A DNA stretch of 63,235 nucleotides from Evansella clarkii (GCF_002019695.1 NZ_KV917376.1:3592293-3655527); one strand, 5' to 3'; counted from the stretch's first letter, positions 34,186-44,600 are shown. The notes: generated by a model from the sequence alone, not told the origin. Program-made: numbers and translations.

Positions 34186-34602
34186 TTAGCTGTTCGCTGG
34201 TTTTAATTTCATCATAGCTCCAAAGTATTGTGAAGCGGTAGTGAAAGTAATAAATGCACAAAGTTCACTTATTTCTTCATCGGTCATGTATTCCTGCAGG
34301 ATCTTAAAAGAGGAGTCTGATATTTTACCCTTTTGTTTTAAAAACACCGCAGTAAAGCCAACCGCAACAGAAGTTTTTTCGTCAAGTTTATCATGCTGAG
34401 GTTTACCTTTCGCTTTACAATACTCACAACCATTACTTTGGGCTAACGACCTCCTTACTTGCTCTTTCAAATCAGAAGAGAGTAAACCATCTTTTTCCAG
34501 GATATTTCCTAAATAGCACCATCCTTTCATTACTTCTGCGTTATGGCCTAATAGTCGTTGAAAAGGTGTATCTCCTAAATTTGATTCCTTAATTCTTGCC
34601 AT
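34186..34602 (-). CDS. Carboxymuconolactone decarboxylase/AhpD-like protein
   Basis: A 138-residue helical protein of the CMD family. The redox-type CEYC motif lies in NGCEYCKAKGKP (residues 56-67), where a His normally follows a few residues on. Such proteins serve as AhpD-like peroxidase partners or decarboxylases. It is divergent from an Lrp/AsnC regulator across 122 bp, which suggests control by it. Function remains approximate. Confidence 0.8.
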   Translation of the reverse strand: MARIKESNLGDTPFQRLLGHNAEVMKGWCYLGNILEKDGLLSSDLKEQVRRSLAQSNGCEYCKAKGKPQHDKLDEKTSVAVGFTAVFLKQKGKISDSSFKILQEYMTDEEISELCAFITFTTASQYFGAMMKLKPANS

Positions 34603-34724
34603 TTCAAATCCCCCTTTGTATATTTAATTATAGAAATTAAAATGCGAAAATCACATTAAATAAACAATATATTTATTCCTTTAACATTAAATAATTAATA
34701 AATAAATGGGGGAATCCTTTAAAA

Positions 34725-35159
34725 ATGAAAATCGATGATATTGATAGGATGATACTTGAGGAATTGAATAATAATAGCCGCCTGTCTATGAGTGAGATTG
34801 GAAGGAGAATTAATTTATCTTCTCCTTCTGTAACAGAGCGTATTAGGCAAATGGAGTCATTCGGTATTATCAAGAAATATACATTAGAAGTTGATTATGA
34901 AAAACTAGGTTGTCCTATCCAATGTATAATAGAGGCAACAGTGAAAAATGGAGATTATGAGGCTTTTAAAAAATACATTCAAAAACTTACAAACGTACAG
35001 TTTTGTTATCGCATAGCTGGTAAGGCGTGTTATATGCTTAAAGTACACTTTGATACCTTTTCAAAAGCGGAACAATTCATAGAAGAGATAAATCCTTACG
35101 CGCAAACAGTCACACATTTTATTTTCTCTCAGGTATCAACAGAGCAAAAAATTAAATAA
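34725..35159 (+). CDS. Lrp/AsnC-family transcriptional regulator
   Basis: A 144-residue regulator. The N-terminal winged helix is KIDDIDRMILEELNNNSRLS and GRRINLSSPSVTERIRQM. The C-terminal RAM domain has VQFCYRIAGKACYMLKVHFD, keeping the Gly-rich ligand turn region. It is divergent from the CMD-family gene, so it probably controls it and itself from 34603-34724. ATG 34725 follows GGGGGAA at a rather long spacing. Confidence 0.9.
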   Translation: MKIDDIDRMILEELNNNSRLSMSEIGRRINLSSPSVTERIRQMESFGIIKKYTLEVDYEKLGCPIQCIIEATVKNGDYEAFKKYIQKLTNVQFCYRIAGKACYMLKVHFDTFSKAEQFIEEINPYAQTVTHFIFSQVSTEQKIK

Positions 35160-35196
35160 ACAATCTTCATATTGAATTGCAGGGAGTTTGTTGAGC

Positions 35197-35244
35197 AGGA
35201 CAGTGAGAGATTCCTAAACTATACCTCTCCACTGTTCTTTTTTA
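35197..35244 (+). terminator. Terminator of the Lrp/AsnC gene
   Basis: ACAGTG-AGAG pairs with CTCTC-CACTGT, followed by TTCTTTTTT on the plus strand. Confidence 0.78.
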
Positions 35245-35329
35245 CTTTATAATGGAGCCATAATCGAATCCTTTATTTCACATTCTTCTTTTATTCACAC
35301 TTTCATGTTCAAATTCAATTACATAATGT

Positions 35330-35363
35330 AAAAAAAAGTAGTGAGTTTTTTCTTCTAACTCAC
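35330..35363 (-). terminator. Terminator of the lipoprotein gene
   Basis: GTGAGTT (35341-35347) pairs with AACTCAC (35357-35363), followed on the minus strand by TAC and eight T residues. Confidence 0.8.
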
Positions 35364-35379
35364 CTTTAGCACTATGTAA

Positions 35380-35877
35380 TTACTCTATATTCCACCTTAC
35401 TTCGGATCCACTTCCCAGATCACCACCATGGTCAAAAACTAAGTACATTTGACCAAGTGAATTGTATATTTCCAAGCGGGTATCTACTGTCTCTCCTGCT
35501 TTTAAGTCACCTAAAAATACTCCATCAAATGGAAAAGCATTTGTATCCATTCGGCCTATACCTGTTTCACCCTCAACTGTAATTCCAAATGATTCGTAGT
35601 AAAAATCTCTGTCTAATACCAATGAAGAATCTGAGGTATTCTCTAAAGTGATATCTATAACTGCAATTTGAGCGTGCGGTTCAACTTCCCTTCCTGGTAA
35701 TTGATTGTCCGCAGTGCCTACCTCAATTTCTGTAGGGGTGATTTCCAACTTTTCCGTTTCTGCTGTTTCTCCCCAACTCAGAACATTATTATTGTCTTCA
35801 CTTTGACACCCTATAGTGAGTATTGAAAATAAAAATAGATTCACCCACCTTGACTTGGCTACAATTTTACTAATCAA
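35380..35877 (-). CDS. DUF4352-like extracellular lipoprotein
   Basis: A 165-residue secreted protein. The signal peptide ends in lipobox LTIGC (Cys near 24). The mature part is an immunoglobulin-like beta domain with VIDITLENTSDSSLVLDRDF, FGITVEG and DLKAGETVDTRLEIY, the pattern of DUF4352/telomeric-repeat-like lipoproteins. It starts at TTG 35877 behind GGGGAGG. Function unknown; monocistronic. Confidence 0.75.
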   Translation of the reverse strand: MISKIVAKSRWVNLFLFSILTIGCQSEDNNNVLSWGETAETEKLEITPTEIEVGTADNQLPGREVEPHAQIAVIDITLENTSDSSLVLDRDFYYESFGITVEGETGIGRMDTNAFPFDGVFLGDLKAGETVDTRLEIYNSLGQMYLVFDHGGDLGSGSEVRWNIE

Positions 35878-35964
35878 AGAAACCTCCCCTTAATTTTTCC
35901 CTTCATATACCAGAAAACATAGACCGGAAAAAGATGCAACACCTCAACTAGTGGTTCGCTATTT

Positions 35965-36363
35965 TTACTCTGGTGCAACTAGTTCCACTTTTATTCTATC
36001 TGGGTCTTCAAAAAAAACAGCATAATAGTTATTTCCTCCAGCGAAAGGATGCTTATCTGAGTAAAGGATATTAACTTTTCTCGCTTTTAATTTTTTTGTC
36101 ATTTCGTCTACATGTTGACGTGATGTGGCATGAAAAGCTAAATGATTAAGCCCTGCCCGGCATCTATGGTATGGAATATCTAAAAACCTGTCCTCGGTTT
36201 GTACAAATACTATGTATGTGTCATCTAATTTCCAACTTTGCCCTTTGCCCCATTCTTGATAAGATGTATATCCTAATTCCTCCAGAAACCAACCCCAAAA
36301 ATCTACTGTCCTTTTTATATCAGTTACATATAGTTCAATATGATGTAGCAGTCCTTTTGACAA
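35965..36363 (-). CDS. VOC-family protein (glyoxalase-like)
   Basis: A 132-residue VOC protein: HHIELYVTDIKRTVDFWGWF, then NHLAFHATSRQHVDEMTKKL and VFFEDPDRIKVELVAP. Metal-ligand His (HHIE) and Glu (KVEL) are in place, so it is probably metal-dependent. It starts at TTG 36363 behind GGGAGGAG. The substrate is unknown; it may confer fosfomycin- or bleomycin-type resistance or degrade a metabolite. Confidence 0.85.
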   Translation of the reverse strand: MSKGLLHHIELYVTDIKRTVDFWGWFLEELGYTSYQEWGKGQSWKLDDTYIVFVQTEDRFLDIPYHRCRAGLNHLAFHATSRQHVDEMTKKLKARKVNILYSDKHPFAGGNNYYAVFFEDPDRIKVELVAPE

Positions 36364-36445
36364 TGTAAACTCCTCCCGGCTTATTCAATACTTATACTCC
36401 AAACTCGAAGTAGTACATTAAATGTTTAAAGTATTTTAAAAATAG

Positions 36446-37036
36446 TCATTCCTGTATTTCTTGTGATAATTTTTTAATACAATCTTCTCTTATCTCCCAT
36501 AAATTATCAGTGTTAAATTTATGGCATAGCCCTTTGTCTCTTAACCAGACAGGTATATAAGAGCGATGGAAGTTAATTTTATAGTTTCCAATTTGAGCAG
36601 GGGTAATTTTCTCTTCAACCAAGAAGGTATTTATAGGCTCCCCTTTTACATCCAGCCTCGTAAAATCATATCTTTTCTCATTATATTTTAAATAACAATG
36701 TGCCTCAGGAAGAAATTCTAGTCCATATTTTTTTAGTATAGCCCCCACTCCAGGGGTATTATATTCAGTCATTTCATAAATCCCAGTATATAGTTTTATC
36801 TCTTCCACCTGTTGTTCAATACACAATCGAGATAGTAATGCGTGTTTAGTACTGCAAGTTCCTCTTTTTTCAGTTAATACAAGTTGATATAGACTTCTTT
36901 GGCTATTTCTTCCATAAGGTAAATTTCCAATAAAATTTATAGCTTGATAAAAATCTTTAATTCCAAGATTAACAAGCTCTTTGGAAATCTTTCCATTATT
37001 AATGATAGTAAAATTAGGCAATTCCTCTGTCCTCAT
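36446..37036 (-). CDS. Transglutaminase-like cysteine protein
   Basis: A 196-residue cytoplasmic protein with a transglutaminase-like triad: Cys in RGTCSTKHALLSRL, His in EAHCYLKY and Asp in RYDFTRL, in the usual order and spacing. Such domains include peptidases and amide-forming enzymes. The ATG at 37036 follows AAAGGAAAG and is preferred over an in-frame codon 54 bp earlier. It stands alone in the AT-rich block. Substrate unknown. Confidence 0.65.
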   Translation of the reverse strand: MRTEELPNFTIINNGKISKELVNLGIKDFYQAINFIGNLPYGRNSQRSLYQLVLTEKRGTCSTKHALLSRLCIEQQVEEIKLYTGIYEMTEYNTPGVGAILKKYGLEFLPEAHCYLKYNEKRYDFTRLDVKGEPINTFLVEEKITPAQIGNYKINFHRSYIPVWLRDKGLCHKFNTDNLWEIREDCIKKLSQEIQE

Positions 37037-37135
37037 AATTTCTTTCCTTTCTAAGGATGCTATCCTCCTTTTCTTAGACAAAGGCAGCATTTTGCTTGTT
37101 CAGCATAATGATTTCCGCCACCCCAGTAAAAAGAT

Positions 37136-37891
37136 TCATCCTTTAACAGCTTTAATAATCATGGTTGTTGGAAATTGCCTTGCCTTGTATAAAGAATAAT
37201 AACGATCAGATATATCTTCATTTACGTCATCAAATTCTGCTGGAACATCACTTTCAATGAGAGACTTAATAGTAAATCCAGCTTCTATTAACTCATTTAT
37301 ATAAGTTGCCATTTTTCTTTTCGGAATTATAACTGGAGTATCTTCCCCCTTAAAATTCGAATATTTAATTACCCCTTCATTTTGATATGTCCCCTCAAGA
37401 TGTAATTGACCATTCAGGCTTTTTAAATGAGCGTATAAAGGATGATCCCAACTAAATATAAAGGAACCACCGGGCTTCAAATATGAATGGATAAGTTTAA
37501 ATGCAGCTGAAAGATTTGTCGTCCAGCCAATAGCATAAATAGAGTAAACTGCATCAAAATATTTCTTAGGTATATCAATATCTTTTTCCATAGGTGTGCA
37601 GTATAAATTAGCTTCCAGACCTTCAAGCGTTTTATGGGCTGTTTTTATTTGAGCTTCTGACAAATCAATTCCCCACAGCTCACTGGCCCCCTGATCCGCC
37701 ATGTATCTCAATGAATGACCGCTTCCACAACCAATATCAAGAACTTTTTTATTTGTAATTTCATCAAATAGTCTTAACTCATCTTCAGTTTGAGCAAAAG
37801 GACCATAACTAGGTAATGCGTCCTTCCCATTAAAATGATGAGCTACTTTGTTCCAACTTTTTTTGTTTTGTTTAAGAATATCATTAGACAA
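37136..37891 (-). CDS. Class I SAM-dependent methyltransferase
   Basis: A 251-residue methyltransferase with motif I VLDIGCGSGHSLRYMA, GIDLSEAQI, YFDAVYSIYAIGW and a GGSFIFSWDHPLY post-motif region, close to small-molecule methylases of bacilli. A TTG start at 37891 is chosen because GGAGG lies 7 bp upstream; the in-frame ATG 27 bp earlier has no ribosome site. Monocistronic, substrate unknown. Confidence 0.85.
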   Translation of the reverse strand: MSNDILKQNKKSWNKVAHHFNGKDALPSYGPFAQTEDELRLFDEITNKKVLDIGCGSGHSLRYMADQGASELWGIDLSEAQIKTAHKTLEGLEANLYCTPMEKDIDIPKKYFDAVYSIYAIGWTTNLSAAFKLIHSYLKPGGSFIFSWDHPLYAHLKSLNGQLHLEGTYQNEGVIKYSNFKGEDTPVIIPKRKMATYINELIEAGFTIKSLIESDVPAEFDDVNEDISDRYYSLYKARQFPTTMIIKAVKG

Positions 37892-38069
37892 TCTAAATCC
37901 TCCATTTTTATGTTTCATAATTAAAATAAATAAAAGAGCTTAAACCCTTATTTTATATATGTTTTTAAAGGGTTAGTTTCATTCTAAATTTTCCGAATAC
38001 ACTTTCAGTAAATTAGCTTGTCCTTTTACCTCACTTCTAATTTAACATAAATATCCATATTTTTTTGAA

Positions 38070-38116
38070 AAAAATAAAAACACAAGTGATTTCTTCAGTT
38101 AAGTCACTTGTGTTTT
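38070..38116 (-). terminator. Terminator after mobA, end of formate dehydrogenase cluster
   Basis: AAAACACAAGTGA (38077-38089) pairs with TCACTTGTGTTTT (38104-38116), followed on the minus strand by T-rich sequence. Confidence 0.88.
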
Positions 38117-38152
38117 AAGCTCAGTGATTTTCAGTCCCTTTAGTACTTAAAA

Positions 38153-38758
38153 TTACCCCTCCGTATTTTTTACCCTAGCACCCAAAGCCTCGTATTCCTC
38201 CGGGTTGTTTATATTTAAAAAAGCCCGCTCAATTTCAGGGATGGTGCTGAGATCGTCTTCCTCCAGCCACAATGTATTCAGTTTTTTCCACAGGTTATTT
38301 ACCCGGAAGTCATTCCCTTCTAAGATGCCTTCAATCTCCCCGGCCACCGACTTATGGTATACAGCAAATAAAGGCTGTCGCATTCTGTTAAAACGAGGAA
38401 CCACAGCATCAAAACCCTGACTTTTTTTCACCAGTAATTCTGCTACATGCCTGGACACAAACGGCATATCACATGCGGCGACAACGTTGTACTCCGCTGC
38501 TGATGCCAATAACCCGGCATGAATGCCCGATAATGGCCCTGAGCCAGGATATACATCTGAAACTATTTTTACGTCATCAGGAAGTAAAGGAGCATATTCT
38601 TCCGGGCGATTAGTTACAAGAATGCGGTCAGAGAACTCTTCACCAAGACTGTCAAAAATACGTTGAATCATTGCTTTACCTTCTATCGGCAGCAGTGCTT
38701 TGTTTCTCCCCATCCTGCTCGACTTTCCACCTGACAATACAATTAAGCCTGCGTTCAT
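38153..38758 (-). CDS. mobA: Molybdenum cofactor guanylyltransferase MobA
   Basis: A 201-residue nucleotidyltransferase that joins GMP to molybdopterin to make the guanine dinucleotide cofactor. The GTP-binding signature is LSGGKSSRMGRNKALL, followed by PGSGPLSGIHAGL and AACDMPFVS. ATG 38758 is preferred because it is 6 bp from GGGGGG; an ATG two codons earlier abuts that site. It closes the formate dehydrogenase gene cluster, whose large subunit needs bis-MGD. Confidence 0.92.
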   Translation of the reverse strand: MNAGLIVLSGGKSSRMGRNKALLPIEGKAMIQRIFDSLGEEFSDRILVTNRPEEYAPLLPDDVKIVSDVYPGSGPLSGIHAGLLASAAEYNVVAACDMPFVSRHVAELLVKKSQGFDAVVPRFNRMRQPLFAVYHKSVAGEIEGILEGNDFRVNNLWKKLNTLWLEEDDLSTIPEIERAFLNINNPEEYEALGARVKNTEG

Positions 38759-38826
38759 TTTCATCCCCCCTTAACCATGACCAAGTCAACCCAATATTTT
38801 AGGGGGCAATCCCCCCTTCGACGATC

Positions 38827-39696
38827 TTACATTTTTGACAAATTCCCGGTCTTCACAGGCACTCTAAAGTACCCTTTTTCTCTTGCCAGCATATCTAAAT
38901 GGAATGTTGCAAAATCGTCTAATAACAAAAATATTGGACTTGATGGATCAAGTTTATTTATTCCTTTCACGTAGCCATTGCATTCATCGCAAACATCAAT
39001 CTGGAAGGAGCCTTTCTCTTCTTTAATGAAGATGGTGCTCAGTTTGTTATGGTCCCGGTTGTCACAGTGGGGGCAGGCAATTCGCCAGAACACCCAATCG
39101 CCGGCACATGATAAACATCGGAAGTGGCGGAATCTCTCGCTGCCCCGGTATTCCGCAAGACCGTGCTGATCGCCGCATACTGGACAATAATCTTTCATCC
39201 ATGCTTCTTCATTAAACACTTTAGTTTGATCGAACTCTTTTGCGTATTCATGTAAGGTGGGCAGCAAGCTGTAGCGAACGAGTACAAATAAAACATCCAG
39301 AGGCAGATGGAATTTATCCCCGAACTGGTCAATGGTTCGGCTTTCCCCAGTTAACCAAGCCTTTAGCAGATGATGAATTTCCATATCTTCAGCTTTCTTG
39401 CCCATCTTTTTAAAATTTGAGCGGGAGTCGCCTAACCCTGTCCAGCTTGAAAGTTCGCGAAACTGAATAACAGCTGAACTCAGCTCGATTTTATCTTCTT
39501 CCCCTTCTAAGTAAGGGATTCCTTCTTTTAGTTTTCCTTCCGCTTCCTCTCTGGATAAATTCAGCTCAGCAACTGAAGGTTCAGCTTTTTCCAGTCGCTC
39601 TATCAAATCAATATGAATCTTTGAAACATTTTTCAGCTCTTTATTTTTATCAATCATGCGGCTCCATACATTCTTTACAGATCTGACTTTGCTCAT
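38827..39696 (-). CDS. fdhE: Formate dehydrogenase accessory protein FdhE
   Basis: A 289-residue cytoplasmic maturation factor. The C-terminal half has four CXXC pairs (CPVCGDQH, CLSCAGDW, CPHCDNRD, CDECNGY), the rubredoxin-like iron-binding core of FdhE. The start is ATG 39696 behind AGAGGGGCGG; the frame stays open upstream to 39915 but crosses a 21-bp repeat array. FdhE is needed for activity of Tat-exported formate dehydrogenases, fitting the neighbours. Confidence 0.88.
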   Translation of the reverse strand: MSKVRSVKNVWSRMIDKNKELKNVSKIHIDLIERLEKAEPSVAELNLSREEAEGKLKEGIPYLEGEEDKIELSSAVIQFRELSSWTGLGDSRSNFKKMGKKAEDMEIHHLLKAWLTGESRTIDQFGDKFHLPLDVLFVLVRYSLLPTLHEYAKEFDQTKVFNEEAWMKDYCPVCGDQHGLAEYRGSERFRHFRCLSCAGDWVFWRIACPHCDNRDHNKLSTIFIKEEKGSFQIDVCDECNGYVKGINKLDPSSPIFLLLDDFATFHLDMLAREKGYFRVPVKTGNLSKM

Positions 39697-39821
39697 AACC
39701 GCCCCTCTTTCCGTTAATTGACTTCCAGATTTATTGAAAAAAAGAAAGGAGAAAGCTAAATAATACACGCTGTCTCCTTTCCTAAAGATGCTGTTTATAT
39801 TATTTTGTTGATGGCCCGCCA

Positions 39822-39884
39822 TATCGTTCATTGAATCAGTGGTTTCGTGCATTAAACCATTGATTTCGCGCATTAAACACCCGA
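39822..39884. repeat. 21-bp unit array, copy 3 of 4
   Basis: Units begin at 39822 (TATCGTTCATTGAATCAG), 39843 (TTTCGTGCATTAAACCAT) and 39864 (TTTCGCGCATTAAACACC), each exactly 21 bp apart. It lies between fdhE and the NrfD-like gene inside the cluster. Confidence 0.75.
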
Positions 39885-39933
39885 GTGTATCCGCAGGAAC
39901 CCATTCTTCCTTCATGACCCCACGATTACAATC

Positions 39934-40869
39934 TCACCAATACGACATCGGCCCCATCATCACCACGTATCGAAGGATAAATCCGCCGACCAGAACTAAT
40001 ACGCTTGAGAAAATTAACGTGAATTTTTGCCCAAGAAGTTTTGGCTTCATTTTTAATAGTAATGGCACTATCAAACCGGCGCCGACGACACCTCCCCATA
40101 ATAACGCACCGTACATTCCTCTTGTCACCGTTTCGCTCCACTGCCCCAATGCAAGCACGAAGACGATAATCATCGCGATGTTAGCGACTATCACACTTTT
40201 CACGATGTTATCAAGGCGGTGAATCGAATCATCCAGCTTGGAACCCCGGTTTGTAAAAACAAGCAGTAAAATTACGACAGATACACCTGTAACTACTGCA
40301 CTAAATGCCCATAATGTTGGAATGAAAGGCGTTGCTGTCCATGCGGGCAGGTGTGATGTTGTGACAAGGACTCCGAGGTACATAGCGAACCATCCTGCAA
40401 AAACAGCGCCAAGAGACAGGAACACTTTTGCCGCAGGGCCTTCATGGAGCCAGACCGCTGACTTATAAAGCTTTTCCGCCCATGCAAATTGAAGCATTCC
40501 GTCTTTCCTTAACGCGTATAGAAAACCGACTGCCGCAAAAACGATAAAGACATTTAACACCCACGCCCCTAACGACATTGGCGACTGGAAGTTGATCATT
40601 AGGCTGCCTTCCCTTGCCTGCCACATGACATTAACAAACCGTTCTTTTTGTTCCAGCTTTAAAATGAGGAGCAACCCGTAAACCGGCAGGAGTGCCATAG
40701 TTATATAATAAGCACGGTGCAATCCCGCCTTATTAATTTTCCCCCCAAAGGCCAGGAGGAGGACAGCGACTAAAAACGCCCCTGCCGCTATCCCGCCGAT
40801 GAAAAGGTCAAAGATGATGATAAAAGGAAAATCCGGACTTTTTAATTGTGTCAGTTCATAATTGTACAT
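39934..40869 (-). CDS. NrfD/PsrC-type membrane anchor of formate dehydrogenase
   Basis: A 311-residue integral membrane protein with eight to nine hydrophobic helices, beginning DLFIGGIAAGAFLVAVLLL, the NrfD/PsrC pattern. Such subunits pass electrons from the Fe-S subunit to the quinone pool. It directly follows the Fe-S gene (15 bp). It replaces the cytochrome b subunit FdnI/FdoI used by the enterobacterial enzymes. ATG 40869 follows AAAAGGAGG. Confidence 0.88.
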   Translation of the reverse strand: MYNYELTQLKSPDFPFIIIFDLFIGGIAAGAFLVAVLLLAFGGKINKAGLHRAYYITMALLPVYGLLLILKLEQKERFVNVMWQAREGSLMINFQSPMSLGAWVLNVFIVFAAVGFLYALRKDGMLQFAWAEKLYKSAVWLHEGPAAKVFLSLGAVFAGWFAMYLGVLVTTSHLPAWTATPFIPTLWAFSAVVTGVSVVILLLVFTNRGSKLDDSIHRLDNIVKSVIVANIAMIIVFVLALGQWSETVTRGMYGALLWGGVVGAGLIVPLLLKMKPKLLGQKFTLIFSSVLVLVGGFILRYVVMMGPMSYW

Positions 40870-40883
40870 CCTTTAGCCTCCTT

Positions 40884-41696
40884 TTACGCACCTGTGGTGG
40901 TTTCTTCTTCTTCTTTAAACTTCCGTTCACGGTACGACCGGAAGCTGAGAAGGGATACAAGGCCAACAGCGAATAAGCTGAAAACACTACTCCAGTAACC
41001 ACCAACCATGGTTTTTTGAGGCATTTGCGGATCGCTTGGAAGACCGTATTTTTCCGGTTTATCTTCAAGCATGTAAAATACATTCAGGCCGCCTAAAATA
41101 TTTTTGTCTCCATAAATCTGTGCTTTCCCGTAGCCAGCAGATTGTAAATACTGCTCTCTCTTCTTAGCCATTGTCACCAGGTCTTCCACTTCCCCGAACT
41201 CGATAGAATCGGTCGGACACGCCTGGGCACATGCCGGCTGCTGCCCGGCCTGCAGACGGTCATAACATAACGTACACTTTTCTGCAGTCCCGCTCAGATG
41301 ACCAATCTCGATAACACCGAATGGACAGCCGGTAATGCAGTATTTACAGCCGATACAGGTATCATGGTCAATATAAACAGTGTCAAACTCCGTGCGGATA
41401 ATCGCGTTTGTCGGGCAGACGGACATACATCCTGCCAGCTGACAGTGTTTACACGAATCTGACAGAAAAAGCCAGCGTGAATCTTTCCGGTCGTCAGAAA
41501 TGTCCTCGATAAATTTCACATGTCGCCAGTTTTCTCCGTCCAGCTTGCCTGTGTTATCGTAACTGTTCCCGGTTAACGACGGAGCAGAGTTAGCAGGAAG
41601 CTCATTCCATGACTTACATGCAACTTCACACGCCTTACATCCGTGGCAAAGGGTAGTATCAATAAACATACCTTTTTTGCTTTCAATCTGTGTCAT
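40884..41696 (-). CDS. Formate dehydrogenase Fe-S (beta) subunit
   Basis: A 270-residue four-cluster ferredoxin: CHGCKACEVACKSWN, CKHCQLAGCMSVCPT, CIGCKYCITGCPFGV, and CTLCYDRLQAG with CAQACPTDS. A C-terminal membrane helix (WSSVFSLFAVGLVSLLSF) anchors it. This matches FdnH/HybA-type beta subunits linking the molybdenum subunit to the membrane anchor. It starts 2 bp after the fdhA stop. Confidence 0.93.
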   Translation of the reverse strand: MTQIESKKGMFIDTTLCHGCKACEVACKSWNELPANSAPSLTGNSYDNTGKLDGENWRHVKFIEDISDDRKDSRWLFLSDSCKHCQLAGCMSVCPTNAIIRTEFDTVYIDHDTCIGCKYCITGCPFGVIEIGHLSGTAEKCTLCYDRLQAGQQPACAQACPTDSIEFGEVEDLVTMAKKREQYLQSAGYGKAQIYGDKNILGGLNVFYMLEDKPEKYGLPSDPQMPQKTMVGGYWSSVFSLFAVGLVSLLSFRSYRERKFKEEEETTTGA

Positions 41697-41697
41697 T

Positions 41698-44600
41698 TTA
41701 TACTACCCCTCCTGGTAATCTGCCTTTTTTCACGTTACAAGTAAATGCCTTGGAAGAGTGGATGTAAACGTTCGGATCGGCAACAATAGCACTTAAATCA
41801 TTTGGAACTGAACCTGTTGCAACTCCGGAATACCCCCAGTGAATCGGCATTCCAACCGTGTGGACCATTTTGCCTTCCACTTTTAATGGCCGCATACGTT
41901 TTGTTACTAGCGCTCTCGCTTCAATTTTTCCACGTCCTGTTTCGACAGTAACGAAATCCTTACTGTGAACACCTAATTCTGAAGCCAGCTCAGGGCTGAT
42001 TTCCAGGAACAGCTCAGGCATTAACTCCGCAAGCCATGGGAGCCAGCGAGTCATTGCCCCGCTTAAATGATGCTCCGTTACACGATACGTTGTAATAACA
42101 AATGGGTATTTACTGTTGTTCGCCCCATGCACCTTGTTGTTAGGAAGATGTTCGAAAATGACTGCTGTCGGGCTGAAAGTCTGCTCAGGATATAAAATGT
42201 TTTTTGAGACAGGTGTATCCGGCGGTTCGTAATGGGTTGGCAATGGTCCGTCCGCTAAACCGGCAGGCGCAAACAATTGAATAACCCCATCCGGATTCAT
42301 TAAGAACGGATCTTTACCGCTTTGTGCTGCTAATCCTACCCCGCCAGGCACTGCTGGTGTATCCGGCGCTTTCGTTGCTGCGAAATCAGGGACATCATAC
42401 CCGGTCCATTCCTCTTTCCCTGCATCCCACCAAATATATTTTTTACGCTCAGACCATGGCTTTCCATCAGGCCTTGCAGATGCGCGATTATACAGATTAC
42501 GGCGGTTAGCCGGCCATGCGAAGCCCCAGTTTAAATACTGGTAGTCGTCCCCTTCGCGATTTGCTGCCCGGTTAAGGGACTCTTCCGGTAAAACTCCGGA
42601 GTAAATCCAGCAGCCGCAAGCAGTGGAACCATCATCCTGTAAATCTCCGAAACCTGCCACAGGTGCTCCTGTCGCTACATCATAGCCATTGATTTCCTTC
42701 ACGATTTTATGTTCACTTGGTTCCTGAATTTTAAAGCGCGGATTCACATCCGGTTCATAATCCCAGGTCAGATGATTAAATCCCCAATCCCTTTTGGCGT
42801 TACTATCTTTATATAATTCTTTTAATCTCTTACCAAGTTCATAAGTGAACCACAGATCGGAACGGCAGTCCCCTGGTGGATCCGCTGCTTTTTCCTTCGT
42901 CTGAAGAAGCCGGCTTGTGTTTGTAAAACTGCCTTCTGTTTCCGCAAAAACGGTGGAAGGGAGATAAAATACTTCTGTGCCAATGTCTTCTGCTTTTACC
43001 GAACCATTTTTCACTTCAGGTGCTTCATACCAGAAAGTGGCCGTTTCAATAAGGAAGGGATCCTTTACGACAAGCCAGTCGAGTTTTCCTAATGCTTTCC
43101 GGTGGAAGCTCGCATTCTGGCCGCCTACGGCAGGGTTCTGCCCGATCACCATCATCCCCTTGATGATTCCGTTGTAAGCTTCTTCGAACATTTTGTAGTG
43201 GGAATGGTTTCCGAGAGTTTTCGGAAGGGCCTCATATGCGAAATCGTTCGCTGGCGTTGCTGCATCCCCATACCATGCTTTCAAAATGCTGACTAAATAC
43301 TTCGGATAGTTTTGCCAGAAGCTTGTCGGCCTCATTTTGTCACGAAGGAAATCTTCCAGCGTGTCATGCGCCGCTCCTTTTGCCGGCATATCCAGGTAAC
43401 CAGGGAGCGAGTTCCAGAGGGTAGATAAATCCGTTGCCCCTTGAACGTTCGCATGTCCCCTTAATGCCAGAATTCCGCCGCCAGGACGCCCCATGTTGCC
43501 GAGCAATCCCTGAAGAATCGCGCCTGATCGGATTGTTTGCACTCCGTACGTATGCTGGGTCCACCCCATGGCGTAACAGAATGTCGTTGTCCGTTCCGGA
43601 TTTGAGTTAGCAGTCACCGTTTCTGCAACCATGAGGAATTCTTCTTTTGATGTTCCGCAAATTTCCTCTACCATTTCCGGCGTGTAGCGGGAATAATGCT
43701 TTTTCATCAGCTGGAACACACTTCTCGGATGCTGAAGCGTTTCATCACGTTTTGGTCGTCCGGCCAGTTTTTCCCGGGCTAAACGTTCAGAAAGGTTTGC
43801 CGGCTCTCCTTCAGGCTCGACAGGGTCTTCCCGCTCATACGCCCAGCTTGCATTGTCATATGCTTTTTTGTCCGGGTCGAACCCTGAAAAAATACCTTCC
43901 AAATCTTCTGTATCCTGATACTCCTCTTTAACGATGAACGGAGCATTCGTGTAATTAACCACATACTCTTTAAAAAACTTGTCATTCTGAATTACATAGT
44001 TAATGAGCGCCCCTATAAAAGCAATATCCGTACCTGAACGCATTGGCACGTAGTCTGAAGACATCGCAGAAGTTCTAGTAAAGCGCGGATCCACGTGAAG
44101 AATTCTTGCTCCGTTATCCCTTGCTCTCAGGACAAAACGGAAAGCTACCGGATGGTTCTCCGCAAAGTTTGACCCCATAATGACAATACAATCAGAATCC
44201 TGTAAATCTCTCGCCGAGGAAGTCGCGCCGCCTCGGCCATACGAAGTACCCAGACCGGGTACTGTAGAACTGTGTCATATCCGGGCGTGGTTTTCGACGT
44301 TCACAACGCCTAAACCACGCATTAATTTCGCATGAATATAATTCCACTCATTTTCAAGGGTGGAACCGCCCAGAGATGCTAAAGCAGGGTTCACGTTAAC
44401 AAGCTTGCCATCCTGTTTTTCAATAAAACTGTTGTCACGGTCTTCTTTAACTTTTTCCGCAATCCGATCCATCGCCCAGTCAAGAGGCTTTGTTTCCCAG
44501 GATGTGGAGTGAGGTGCACGGTACAGTACCTCTTTCGGCCTGTTGTCGTTTTCAACGAGCTGAAATGCGGCCGCCCCTTTCGGACATAATGACCCTAAGT

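Noticed and set aside
39697-39915. N-terminal extension of FdhE
   Set aside because: It reads through a 21-bp repeat array and has no family similarity; the ATG at 39696 is preceded by a good ribosome site.
44275-44277. UGA as a true stop splitting fdhA into two genes
   Set aside because: Homology is continuous in one frame across the codon at the known Sec site and a SECIS-like hairpin follows.
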